A stretch of 12,688 nt of DNA from Candidatus Tenderia sp. (lineage in GTDB: Bacteria; Pseudomonadota; Gammaproteobacteria; Tenderiales; Tenderiaceae), in contig JASBUE010000203.1 in assembly GCA_030148045.1 (NCBI GenBank), positions 1 through 12,688 on the forward strand, read 5' to 3'. A model generated the notes under the pieces. That model was given only the letters and a program-made list of their open reading frames with translations. It was not told the origin of the DNA and did no database searches. The position numbers were made by a program, and so were the translations under genes. This document shows positions 6,666-12,688 of this stretch, one piece after another. Numbering within the stretch: position 1 is the stretch's first letter; every line of letters begins with the position of its first letter.

Positions 6666-7142
6666 ATGAACACAAGCGAGCAGGCAGAAAATAATCCAAT
6701 TACACAATGGGTGACTTTTCGCCTGGGGGAAGAGACATACGGCGTAAATGTCATGCAGGTACAGGAAGTGCTGCGCATGACCGAAATCGCGCCGGTGCCG
6801 GGTGCGCCGGGCTATGTGCTCGGAATTATCAATCTGCGCGGCAATGTCGTCACCGTCATGGATACCCGCAGCCGTTTCGATTTGCCGCCGCACGAGCCGG
6901 ACGACGCCACCCGCATCGTGATCATCGAGGCCGAAGATCAGGTGGTGGGTATCCTGGTGGACAGCGTCGCCGAAGTGGTCTATCTGAAACAGTCCGATAT
7001 CGAGATCGCGCCCAATGTGGGCAACGAAGAGAGCTCGCGTTATATTCAGGGTGTGGCCAACCGCGAGGAAGGGCTGCTGATTCTGGTCGATCTGGACAAA
7101 TTCCTGACCGACGAAGAGTGGAAGGAGTTCGCCAGCCTGTAA
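6666..7142 (+). CDS. cheW: Chemotaxis coupling protein CheW
   Basis: CheW connects chemoreceptors to the P5 domain of CheA in the hexagonal array. The 158-residue protein is one CheW domain (WVTFRLGEETYGVNVMQVQEV, then GYVLGIINLRGNVVTVMDTR) with the conserved Arg58 of INLRG, and ends in LILVDLDKFL. An AGGAG at 6654-6658 stands 7 bases before the ATG. The 73-base gap after parP holds this ribosome site and no promoter I can support. Unlike ParP it has no linker or N-terminal extension. Confidence 0.97.
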   Translation: MNTSEQAENNPITQWVTFRLGEETYGVNVMQVQEVLRMTEIAPVPGAPGYVLGIINLRGNVVTVMDTRSRFDLPPHEPDDATRIVIIEAEDQVVGILVDSVAEVVYLKQSDIEIAPNVGNEESSRYIQGVANREEGLLILVDLDKFLTDEEWKEFASL

Positions 7143-7167
7143 CTTCCGCGTCGCAGGGGTGATCACT

Positions 7168-7353
7168 ATGGCTGAAATCGACGGCTCGAATCCCTTACCC
7201 CCTGTCTGGCCGCAGCGCTCCATACGTCGGGAGGAAAACGGCGACAAGGCAAAGGATAAACGGCGCCGGGAACAACAAAAACGGCGCGAACAGGGAGGCA
7301 ATAACAATCATGATGATGACGATGGCAAGCCGCATATCGATGAATATGCGTAA
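7168..7353 (+). CDS. Small charged hypothetical protein
   Basis: I do not recognise this 61-residue protein. It starts MAEIDGSNPLPPVWP, continues with a stretch very rich in Lys, Arg, Gln and Glu, then a NNNHDDDD run, and ends HIDEYA. There is no membrane segment and it is probably largely disordered. ATG at 7168 is preferred to GTG at 7159 because an AGGGGT-like ribosome site ends about 7 bases before it. It fits tightly between cheW and the DUF2802 gene on the same strand (25 bases on each side), suggesting it belongs to the operon. It could still be a chance frame. Confidence 0.6.
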   Translation: MAEIDGSNPLPPVWPQRSIRREENGDKAKDKRRREQQKRREQGGNNNHDDDDGKPHIDEYA

Positions 7354-7377
7354 CGCGTCCCGGAGAATTCCGAATCG

Positions 7378-7758
7378 ATGGACAGTCTGGTCCTCATAGC
7401 CATCGGCCTGGCCGTCGTGCTGGCGGTGGCCCTGCTGCTGGCAAAGAAGCAGTCGCGCCTGGAGCGGGCGCTGGCGGAGAACCAGGAAAGAGTCGATCGC
7501 CTGATGGATGAATTGAAGGCCCTGTATTCCGGTGCCGCCGGTCAGGGCAGCCATATCGCCCGCATCGAGGCGCAGATGAATCAACTGTCGGAGCGGCAGG
7601 AGCAGTTCGATGTGAAGGACCCGACCAGTCAGAGCTACAGCGAAGCCATCGAACTGATCCAGAGCGGCGCTTCTATCGACGAACTGGTGCGCCATGGCCT
7701 GCGGCGCGAAGAGGCGGAACTGCTGATGCGTCTGCATGGCGAGCAGTCGCTGGGTTAG
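7378..7758 (+). CDS. DUF2802 family membrane protein
   Basis: This is a 126-residue protein with an N-terminal membrane helix (about 4-22, VLIAIGLAVVLAVALLLA), a coiled-coil segment (about 24-78) and a C-terminal region typical of DUF2802 (YSEAIELIQSGASIDELVRHG, then LRREEAELLMRLHG). The function of this family is unknown. Its place downstream of cheW is conserved in Pseudomonas-like operons, which suggests a motility or polar role. GGAG at 7362-7365 is 12 bases before the ATG, slightly long. It appears to be the last gene of the che/mot operon: the next gene is on the other strand and begins 14 bases after this stop, with no clear terminator between. Confidence 0.88.
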   Translation: MDSLVLIAIGLAVVLAVALLLAKKQSRLERALAENQERVDRLMDELKALYSGAAGQGSHIARIEAQMNQLSERQEQFDVKDPTSQSYSEAIELIQSGASIDELVRHGLRREEAELLMRLHGEQSLG

Positions 7759-7772
7759 AGGCACCTTCCCGG

Positions 7773-8066
7773 TCAGGCTTCGGAATCCCGCGTCACACTC
7801 TGTCTGCCGGAAAGATGATAGGCGAAGGCGATCACCTGAGCCACGGCCACATACAACGTCTCCGGGATCTCATTGCCCAGTTCGATTTGCGCCAGGGCGC
7901 TGACCAGCACCTCGTTATCCTCCTGGATCGGGATGTCGTGGGCCCGGGCAACGGCGAGGATCTGTTCGGCCAGATCACCCTCACCCTTGGCGGTGACCTT
8001 GGGCGCCGCCTTGCCGTCCCATTTCAGCGCCACCGCCTTGGGCGGTTTGTTGTCTTTGTCGCTCAT
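7773..8066 (-). CDS. flhX: FlhB C-terminal domain-like protein (FlhX/EscU-YscU-HrcU family)
   Basis: This 97-residue soluble protein resembles the cytoplasmic C-terminal domain of the flagellar export switch protein FlhB. It contains AVALKWDGKAAPKVTAKGEG and the conserved segment EDNEVLVSALAQIELGNEIP, then LYVAVAQVIAFAYHL. It lacks the membrane part of FlhB and the autocleaving NPTH motif, so it corresponds to the FlhB-CC half. Such FlhX proteins can partly replace FlhB's C-terminal part in some bacteria. It starts in ATGA, overlapping the fliK stop by 4 bases, so it is co-translated with the hook-length ruler whose C-terminal domain interacts with FlhB. Confidence 0.9.
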   Translation of the reverse strand: MSDKDNKPPKAVALKWDGKAAPKVTAKGEGDLAEQILAVARAHDIPIQEDNEVLVSALAQIELGNEIPETLYVAVAQVIAFAYHLSGRQSVTRDSEA

Positions 8067-9496
8067 GCCTTGACGTCCAATACAATGTGCGGGGCGCCGC
8101 GCCCCGCCGTTCCTGGCGGCGTACCCTGAAAACAGCGCAGTTCGTCGGCCTCCAGCCCCGCTTCCCGGTAACGCTGCGATAATTCGTTAAGGTGCCGGTT
8201 GAAAAGCAGTGTCGTCTCCGCCCGTTCGGCCCAGAACAGGGTCGAGACCTTGTCCTCTATCAAGCGCAGCCTGGCGTAGACAGGCCCCAGTCCGTCGAGA
8301 TCGAAGGCCAGGGTGATGCTCCAGGGGTGGCCATCCTGCCCGTCGTCCTGCTCGTGGGCCTTTTCCTCTTCGATGACAATGTCGAACAGATCGATCTGTT
8401 GGCCGTTGCGCAGCGGCAGTTCAAAGGTCCAGCTGTTTGGGGTCTGCTCGCCGCCGGGCAGGGACGCGGCCTGATGCAGTTGGGTGCGGGCCAGCGCCGC
8501 CTCGGTCTGTCTGCCCAGTTCCAGCAACAGCAGTTGCAGTGTGCCCAACTGTTGCACCGTCGCCTCGGCCTTGTGTTGCACCTGAGGGAGTTGGCCGCGC
8601 AGTGTCGGTGGTGTGAAGGGTGGCGGCTGGAGATTTACCAGCGCGCCGCCGGGCTGTGTAAGTGAACCCTGGGGGGCGGCGACGCGCGTTGCCTGTTGTA
8701 CGGCGCTCAGTAGGCGCAAAAGGCCCGCTTTCAGATCGATGCCTGTGGCGGCGGGTCCCGGGTTTCCGTTCGCCGGTTTCGCACTTGCAGCCTGCAGGGT
8801 CCGTTGCAAGGCCTGTTTCAGATTGCCGCCGGTTTCATCAGCGTTGCCCTTGCTGAGTTTGTTCTCCAGAAAGATCCCCGAATTGGCTATGCCTTGTTTA
8901 AGCCGTTGGGCATTGCCGATCCTGTCTGCCGTCGGTAATTGGCGGTAGAACTGTTTGACGATCGACTCGACCGGCACCGGCAGAGGCACGACCCGGCCGG
9001 GCCGGTTGTTCAACAGGGCAACATTGGCCAGCAGGCCGGCCATGCTGGCCTGTTTAGGCAGGGCCTGTTTCAGCAGTGTGTTGACGATGGCTTGGCTCGC
9101 CGCCTGTCGCGCCGCCATGGCGCTGCGGTTGTCGGTTACGCCGGCTTGAGCGGACGGACTGTCGGCGGCTCGGGGTGATGATCGGGGAGAGCCTGCCGTA
9201 TTGCTCCCGGGATTGTTTTCCTGGGGCCGGGCGGTTGTGGCGGAGGTGATCAGCCTCGCCTGCAGCACCGGTTTGTCACCGAGCTGGACTACGGTCAGTT
9301 CCAGCCGCTGGCCGGCGGCGAGCGAGATATTGGTCTCCGCCAGCAACGCTTGGTTGTTAATCTGTAAAATAACCGCCTGCGGCGAGGCCTGCCTGATCAC
9401 CTGGGCCTGCAATATCTGGCCGATCCGCCAGGCGCCGATGGCGGCCTGGAACTGGCGCGGTGTTAAGACGATTGGTGGTGGACCGTTGATTTCCAT
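8063..9496 (-). CDS. fliK: Flagellar hook-length control protein FliK
   Basis: FliK measures hook length and triggers the switch of the type III export gate from hook to filament substrates. The 477-residue protein has an N-terminal region (MEINGPPPIVLTPRQ, GQILQAQVI) that looks like an exported FliK start. A long Gln/Ala/Pro-rich, poorly conserved middle forms the ruler. The C-terminal Flg_hook domain lies at about 352-458, with SWTFELPLRNG, GPVYARLRLIEDKVSTLFWA and LLFNRHLNELSQRYREAGLE. It runs opposite to the chemotaxis operon and is the first gene of a two-gene unit with flhX. Middle and C-terminal features agree, but the gene may be annotated simply as a flagellar hook-length control protein. 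Confidence 0.88.
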   Translation of the reverse strand: MEINGPPPIVLTPRQFQAAIGAWRIGQILQAQVIRQASPQAVILQINNQALLAETNISLAAGQRLELTVVQLGDKPVLQARLITSATTARPQENNPGSNTAGSPRSSPRAADSPSAQAGVTDNRSAMAARQAASQAIVNTLLKQALPKQASMAGLLANVALLNNRPGRVVPLPVPVESIVKQFYRQLPTADRIGNAQRLKQGIANSGIFLENKLSKGNADETGGNLKQALQRTLQAASAKPANGNPGPAATGIDLKAGLLRLLSAVQQATRVAAPQGSLTQPGGALVNLQPPPFTPPTLRGQLPQVQHKAEATVQQLGTLQLLLLELGRQTEAALARTQLHQAASLPGGEQTPNSWTFELPLRNGQQIDLFDIVIEEEKAHEQDDGQDGHPWSITLAFDLDGLGPVYARLRLIEDKVSTLFWAERAETTLLFNRHLNELSQRYREAGLEADELRCFQGTPPGTAGRGAPHIVLDVKA

Positions 9497-9600
9497 GCGG
9501 GAATAAAGAGAAGCCGTGATTGTCCGATTTATTCTATAGTGCCAAGTCGAAATCTGGATGTACAGATTGATGGCCCCAACGGGGTTTTAATGTATTCGTC
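9497..9600. other. Divergent intergenic region between fliK and the pentapeptide-repeat gene
   Basis: These 104 bases must carry promoters for both directions. On the - strand, a TGGCAC at about 9532-9537 matches a sigma-54 -24 element, but the -12 position reads TA instead of GC. An overlapping TATAGA could be a sigma-70 -10, with no good -35. CCCC/GGGG around 9575-9584 followed by TTTT forms a 4-bp stem, too weak for a terminator. No site is supported well enough to call. Confidence 0.4.
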
Positions 9601-10518
9601 ATGACATCTCCGAAAGAACATCGCTTGTGGTATGTGCGCCGTAACCAGGATGTGCGCGGGCCGTTTCCGACGGCCGTTATCTCCCAGTTTCTGCTGCTCG
9701 GCCGTCTTAAAGAGACCGATGAGGTCAGCCTCGACCAGCAGGAGTGGCGGCACATCGGGAATGTCGTCGAGCTGCAGCCGGGGGTGATGAAGGCCGACCT
9801 GGACGACGCCGTGAACCAGTCGAACCTCGAGGCCACAAGGTACGGCGCGGATGAGCGCGATGTGGGTGATCGGCGTCAGGCCGATGATCCTGAATATGTG
9901 GATCGGCGCAAGGGCGAGCGCCGCGCGGCCGAAACGGAAGAGATGCTGGCGCACCGGCAGCGCCGTGCAGCTCTGCGCCAGCGGGAGACAAAAAGAAAAA
10001 AGCAGCGGCAAAATATCATCCTGGCGCTAGTTCTGTTGGTGATATGCGGCGGTCTACTGGGGCTGATGTTTAGCTACCACCCCCGACAGGATGAGGCGCC
10101 GATAGATTGCAGCGCCGTTGCGGCTGCGGGAGTCAACTGGAGCAACTGCAATCTGCAGGGCGCCATGCTCAACGGCGCCGAGCTGAGCCGGGCACGCATT
10201 CGTAACGCCAACCTTTCCAATGCCTCACTCTATCGCGCCAAGCTGCCGGGGGTCGATCTGGCCTATGCCAATCTGGGATTGACCAATTTACGCATGACCG
10301 ACCTGGCTAACGCTATCCTGACAGGGGCAACACTGCGCGGCGCCGATCTGCGCGGTGCCAATCTGCGTGGCGCAGATCTCTCCTATGCCGACTTGCAGGG
10401 TGCACAACTGGCGGGTGTCCGTCTCGAGGGGGCCAGGCTGAGCAAGGCCATCTGGGCCGATGGACAACTCTGTGCTCAGGGCTCTGTGGGAGGATGTGTG
10501 CCCGCCACCTCGGAGTAG
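9601..10518 (+). CDS. Membrane-anchored pentapeptide-repeat protein with GYF_2-like N-terminus
   Basis: This 305-residue protein has three parts. Residues 8-60 (LWYVRRNQDVRGPFPTAVIS, LLLGRLKETDEV) look like a GYF_2 domain. Residues 80-137 are extremely rich in Arg, Gln and Glu. One membrane helix (about 138-158) follows a KRKKQRQ stretch, so the C-terminus should be periplasmic. Residues about 176-285 carry pentapeptide repeats of the A(D/N)LxG type (LRGADLRGANLRGADLSYADL), forming a right-handed quadrilateral beta-helix. Four Cys (170, 183, 291, 299) flank this helix and could form disulfides. The function is unknown; no catalytic motif is seen. ATG at 9601 has no clear ribosome site. It is transcribed divergently from fliK and convergently with the tetR gene. 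Confidence 0.85.
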   Translation: MTSPKEHRLWYVRRNQDVRGPFPTAVISQFLLLGRLKETDEVSLDQQEWRHIGNVVELQPGVMKADLDDAVNQSNLEATRYGADERDVGDRRQADDPEYVDRRKGERRAAETEEMLAHRQRRAALRQRETKRKKQRQNIILALVLLVICGGLLGLMFSYHPRQDEAPIDCSAVAAAGVNWSNCNLQGAMLNGAELSRARIRNANLSNASLYRAKLPGVDLAYANLGLTNLRMTDLANAILTGATLRGADLRGANLRGADLSYADLQGAQLAGVRLEGARLSKAIWADGQLCAQGSVGGCVPATSE

Positions 10519-10622
10519 CTAATCCATCGCGTGTCCAAACGCGTTCCCCGAAAATGTCGCTTTTGTTGGGGTTGTAGCGCGACTTCCTCGCCTTTGCCCA
10601 GGGAGTGCAGTGAACTACGTCG
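10519..10622. other. Convergent spacer between pentapeptide-repeat gene and tetR
   Basis: A 5-bp stem (CGCGT at 10528-10532, ACGCG at 10539-10543, 6-base loop) follows the + strand gene but has no T-run. A second inverted pair, GTCGC/GCGAC, lies further right with a long loop. Neither is a convincing terminator; nothing coding is seen. Confidence 0.4.
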
Positions 10623-11213
10623 CTATCCGGGGGGTTCCAGCAGGGACAGCAGGCCGGTAACAATTTGCCGGAGTTCTCTGTTTGAACGCATCTTGCTGTT
10701 CACACGCAGGCCAAAGACGCCGTTGACGAGAACCTTGGCCAGCACAGCGGGTTCTCTTTGCGGTGGCAACGATCCATCCGCGGCGGCCTCTTTCAGGACG
10801 GAACACAGGGACTTCTCAACAAAATTCAACATGCGTATCACCCTGCGGTTTATCTCTATCTCATCCGGCGGGGTTTCCACCAGGGTGTTGATGAGAAGAC
10901 ACCCCTTTCTCTCCCGGTCTTTGGTGGATTGCCGCAGCAGTTCATCAAAAAAGTTATGAATACGTTGCAGTGGTGGAGCCTTGTCACTATGAAGCACTGC
11001 CCGGACAAACGCCTCCTGTCCGGCAAAGTAGTGTTCCAGCGTTCTTAGAAACAGGGCCCGCTTGTTGTCGAAGGTGCCATATAGGCTGCCCGGCTGAAGT
11101 CCGGTGACTTCTACCAGGTCCCTGATCGAAGTGCCGTTGTAGCCCCGGCGCCAGAATGCCTGCATGCAGCCTTGCAACACCTGCTCGGTATCGAACTGGG
11201 TGGGACGGACCAT
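10623..11213 (-). CDS. TetR/AcrR-family transcriptional repressor
   Basis: This is a 196-residue one-domain repressor. The N-terminal helix-turn-helix is visible (MVRPTQFDTEQVL, then GYNGTSIRDLVEVTGLQPGS, LYGTFDNKRALF), typical of TetR/AcrR proteins. The remainder (about 60-196) is the ligand-binding and dimerisation part, and its ligand is unknown. ATG at 11213 is chosen over upstream in-frame codons (11246, 11225) because a GGAG (11220-11223) stands 6 bases before it and homology begins at MVRP. It is divergent from the CMD/AhpD-like gene across an AT-rich 118-base region with two palindromes, so it probably represses both itself and that neighbour. Confidence 0.9.
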   Translation of the reverse strand: MVRPTQFDTEQVLQGCMQAFWRRGYNGTSIRDLVEVTGLQPGSLYGTFDNKRALFLRTLEHYFAGQEAFVRAVLHSDKAPPLQRIHNFFDELLRQSTKDRERKGCLLINTLVETPPDEIEINRRVIRMLNFVEKSLCSVLKEAAADGSLPPQREPAVLAKVLVNGVFGLRVNSKMRSNRELRQIVTGLLSLLEPPG

Positions 11214-11219
11214 TATTTT

Positions 11220-11223
11220 CTCC
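11220..11223 (-). promoter_or_regulatory. Ribosome binding site of the tetR gene
   Basis: GGAG on the - strand, 6 bases before ATG at 11213; the competing upstream ATG at 11225 has no such site, so this decides the start. Confidence 0.65.
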
Positions 11224-11246
11224 ATCGATACATATTCTGTAAGCAA

Positions 11247-11275
11247 AGTATAGGTATTCTTGAATAATTATTCAA
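11247..11275 (-). promoter_or_regulatory. Sigma-70 promoter of the tetR gene
   Basis: On the - strand, TTGAAT (bases 11275-11270) and TATACT (11252-11247) are separated by exactly 17 bases, one mismatch to each hexamer's core consensus except a second in the -35. The predicted start is about 11240, giving a short leader. The -35 lies in the right half of the 11260-11275 palindrome, as expected for autorepression. Confidence 0.65.
11260..11275. promoter_or_regulatory. Palindromic operator candidate 1
   Basis: TTGAATAATTATTCAA is a perfect 16-bp palindrome that overlaps the tetR -35 element. Because of the symmetry it also offers a TTGAAT on the + strand that could serve as a -35 for the neighbouring gene (with a weak TAGTGT 17 bases later). 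Confidence 0.55.
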
Positions 11276-11290
11276 AAATGACTAGTGTCT

Positions 11291-11314
11291 ATTATTGAGC
11301 GATCGTTCAATAAT
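11291..11314. promoter_or_regulatory. Palindromic operator candidate 2
   Basis: ATTATTGA and TCAATAAT form 8-bp inverted arms around GCGATCGT; the 24-bp site has a single mismatched pair. A TTGAnCGATCGTTCAA-like centre is typical of TetR/AcrR operators. It lies between the likely promoter and the ATG of the + strand gene, where a bound repressor would block transcription. Its centre is 35 bases from that of candidate 1. Confidence 0.65.
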
Positions 11315-11322
11315 CAAGCTTT

Positions 11323-11328
11323 AAGGAG
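11323..11328 (+). promoter_or_regulatory. Ribosome binding site of the CMD/AhpD-like gene
   Basis: AAGGAG lies 3 bases before ATG at 11332 and 6 bases before an in-frame GTG at 11335. The spacing favours GTG, the codon favours ATG; the difference is one residue. Confidence 0.7.
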
Positions 11329-11331
11329 AAG

Positions 11332-11892
11332 ATGGTGACTGAATTCCCTGTTCATAACAAGGATTCCGCCGCTGAAGAGGCACGCCAGACGTTGGCGGTC
11401 GTCGAGCGCGCATTCGGCTTTATACCCAACCTGTTGGGAGTGATGGCGGGCTCTCCGGCGCTGGCCGAGGCGTACATGGCGTTGTCCGATATCTTCGAGC
11501 GGAAAAGCGCCTTGACAGCAATTGAACGGCAGGTTGTTTTGCTGACCGTAAGCCGCTTTCATGAATGTCGGTACTGCATGGCGGCGCACTCTATGACGGC
11601 GACTATGGCGGAGGTGCCGACGGCGGTGATTGACGCCCTGCGTCAGGATCGACCGCTTGCGGATTCGAAACTCGAGGCCTTGCGCCACTTGGTCGTGGCT
11701 CTGGTCGAAAGCCGCGGTTGGCCCGCCCGGCAGGTGCTGCAGGATTTTTACGGCGCCGGCTATCGCCCCGAGCAGGTCCTGGATGTATTGGTGGGTGTGG
11801 GCCAAAAAACGCTCAGTAATTACACCAATCACCTGGCCGGCACGCCGGTCGACAGCGCCATGGGGGCGCATATCTGGTCGCCGCCGGGATAA
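11332..11892 (+). CDS. Carboxymuconolactone decarboxylase/AhpD-family protein
   Basis: This 186-residue protein contains a CMD domain with the redox motif E78-C79-R-Y-C82-x-x-x-H86 (HECRYCMAAHS), the active-site pattern of AhpD-like alkylhydroperoxidases. The segment FGFIPNLLGVMAGSPALAEAY is typical of this subfamily. AhpD-like proteins cycle a disulfide to reduce peroxides or act in related thiol chemistry; the true substrate here is unknown. Length is normal. It is divergent from a TetR-family gene with palindromes between, a common arrangement for genes induced by reactive or toxic compounds, so it is probably controlled by that repressor. Confidence 0.88.
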   Translation: MVTEFPVHNKDSAAEEARQTLAVVERAFGFIPNLLGVMAGSPALAEAYMALSDIFERKSALTAIERQVVLLTVSRFHECRYCMAAHSMTATMAEVPTAVIDALRQDRPLADSKLEALRHLVVALVESRGWPARQVLQDFYGAGYRPEQVLDVLVGVGQKTLSNYTNHLAGTPVDSAMGAHIWSPPG

Positions 11893-12000
11893 GCATGTAA
11901 GTATCCGCCCGTTTCATCGACTACATTTTGAAACACGCATGAACGCCCATTTACTTCTTCATGGTAAAAAGGGCTGCAATACGCGGGGGGGATGTATTAC

Positions 12001-12688
12001 GTGATTGACACCGAGTTGATGAGCGCGGCCTGGCGTGAGTTAGATCAATCAGTCCTCTACTATCGAGACGAGCCGGTGGGGACGGTGGCGGCGCGCGACC
12101 CCGGTGGTGACACCCTCAATTATGATCAGTGTTTCACCCGGGACTTCGCCGTCTCAGGACTGGCCTTTTTAATGCGCGGCGAATTCGACATTGTGCGTAA
12201 TTTTCTCACGATTCTGGTGATGCTGCAGAGCAGGCAGAAGCAGCTGAGTTGTTTCAAGGCCGGACAAGGGCTGATGCCCGCCAGCTTTGCGGTGAGGAGT
12301 AGCGATGGCGGCGAGCGGCTGGTGCCCGATTTCGGTGAACATGCCATCGCCCGCGTCGCCCCGGTGGATTCCGGACTATGGTGGTTGATTCTGCTGCGTG
12401 CCTATGTCCGGGCCAGCGGCGATCAGGCACTGGCACGGCGGGATGATTTTCAGCGGGCGATAAGGCTGATCCTGGAGCTCAGCCTGGTGTCCCGCTTCGA
12501 CATGTATCCGACCCTGCTGGTGCCTGACGGTGGTTATATGATCGATCGGCGCATGGGGGTTTACGGCTATCCGTTCGATATTCAGGCCCTGTTTTTTGCC
12601 GCCCTATCCGCAGCGCAGGAACTATTGATTGATCATGATGGGTATCAGGATGCGGTAAGCGAGCGGCTTGCGCACCTGACGTACCATA
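12001..12688 (+). CDS. GH100 alkaline/neutral invertase-like protein (3' end outside window)
   Basis: The protein resembles glycoside hydrolase family 100, cytoplasmic invertases that split sucrose into glucose and fructose. The 229 visible residues contain family-typical blocks: YYRDEPVGTVAARDP, LNYDQCFTRDFAVSGLAFL, GEFDIVRNFL, GQGLMPASF, DFGEHAIARVAPVDSGLWW, then SRFDMYPTLLVPDGGYMIDR and MGVYGYPFDIQALFFAAL. An (alpha/alpha)6 barrel of about 450-500 residues is expected, so roughly half lies beyond the edge. The frame opens after TAA at 11965. GTG at 12001 has a G-rich ribosome site 9 bases upstream; the alternative ATG at 11992 touches the same G7 run and so lacks spacing. The 108 bases before it show no clear promoter or terminator. 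Many bacterial relatives come from cyanobacteria and other sucrose-making bacteria; here sucrose could be a compatible solute, an inference. Confidence 0.87.
   Translation, partial: MIDTELMSAAWRELDQSVLYYRDEPVGTVAARDPGGDTLNYDQCFTRDFAVSGLAFLMRGEFDIVRNFLTILVMLQSRQKQLSCFKAGQGLMPASFAVRSSDGGERLVPDFGEHAIARVAPVDSGLWWLILLRAYVRASGDQALARRDDFQRAIRLILELSLVSRFDMYPTLLVPDGGYMIDRRMGVYGYPFDIQALFFAALSAAQELLIDHDGYQDAVSERLAHLTYH

Noticed and set aside
9532..9548. TGGCAC on the - strand upstream of fliK as a sigma-54 promoter.
   Set aside because: The -12 GC is replaced by TA at the required 10-base spacing, and GC at -12 is nearly invariant in sigma-54 promoters.
9590..9604. A 4-codon ORF (ATG TAT TCG TCA TGA) whose stop overlaps the pentapeptide gene start as ATGA.
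   Set aside because: Such tiny ORFs arise often by chance and it has no ribosome site; only an idle curiosity without conservation data.
10528..10543. CGCGT/ACGCG hairpin after the pentapeptide gene as an intrinsic terminator.
   Set aside because: Stem only 5 bp and no following T-run in either direction.
11985..11991. G7 tract before the invertase start as a phase-variation switch.
   Set aside because: Short tract outside the coding region if GTG 12001 is the start; more simply explained as part of a G-rich ribosome site.

Overview
The window reads as one arm of the chromosome of a GC-rich, polarly flagellated gammaproteobacterium. The gene order cheA-cheB-motC-motD-parC-parP-cheW-DUF2802 matches the Pseudomonas-type chemotaxis operon, and its second half matches the Vibrio one. 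The flagellar and GH100 genes at the right would fit a member of the Chromatiales or Ectothiorhodospiraceae. That placement is inference from gene content and protein style; no rRNA or other phylogenetic marker is present.

Bases 2-7758 (+ strand) form one long chemotaxis and motility operon. It starts inside cheA (histidine kinase, 5' end missing). It continues with cheB (methylesterase), motC (stator A subunit), motD (stator B subunit, interrupted by an in-frame amber codon), parC (ParA-like polar positioning ATPase), parP (CheW-like array tether), cheW (coupling protein), a small charged ORF and a DUF2802 membrane protein. Several junctions are 4-base overlaps or only a few bases wide. CheA, CheW and ParP would build the signalling array, ParC would place it at the cell pole, CheB would reset receptor methylation, and MotC/MotD would be an alternative stator pair.

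Bases 7773-9496 (- strand) hold fliK (hook-length control) followed, with a 4-base overlap, by a FlhB C-terminal-like gene (flhX). This pair is convergent with the chemotaxis operon across a 14-base spacer. Bases 9601-10518 (+) encode a single-pass membrane protein with an N-terminal GYF_2-like region and a pentapeptide-repeat C-terminal domain, divergent from fliK.

Bases 10623-11892 are an accessory pair: a TetR-family repressor (-) divergent from a carboxymuconolactone decarboxylase/AhpD-like protein (+). The AT-rich space between them holds two palindromes and a good promoter for the repressor gene. The window ends inside a GH100 neutral/alkaline invertase gene (from about 12001), open at the 3' edge.

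The strongest anomaly is the amber codon in motD. It lies at the centre of a perfect 16-bp palindrome and is followed 33 bases later by a plausible ribosome site and ATG. The next most interesting signal is a threefold repeated acidic motif in the CheA linker, which may be the part of CheA that docks to the ParC/ParP polar system. No CRISPR array, insertion sequence, tRNA, rRNA or clear intrinsic terminator was found.
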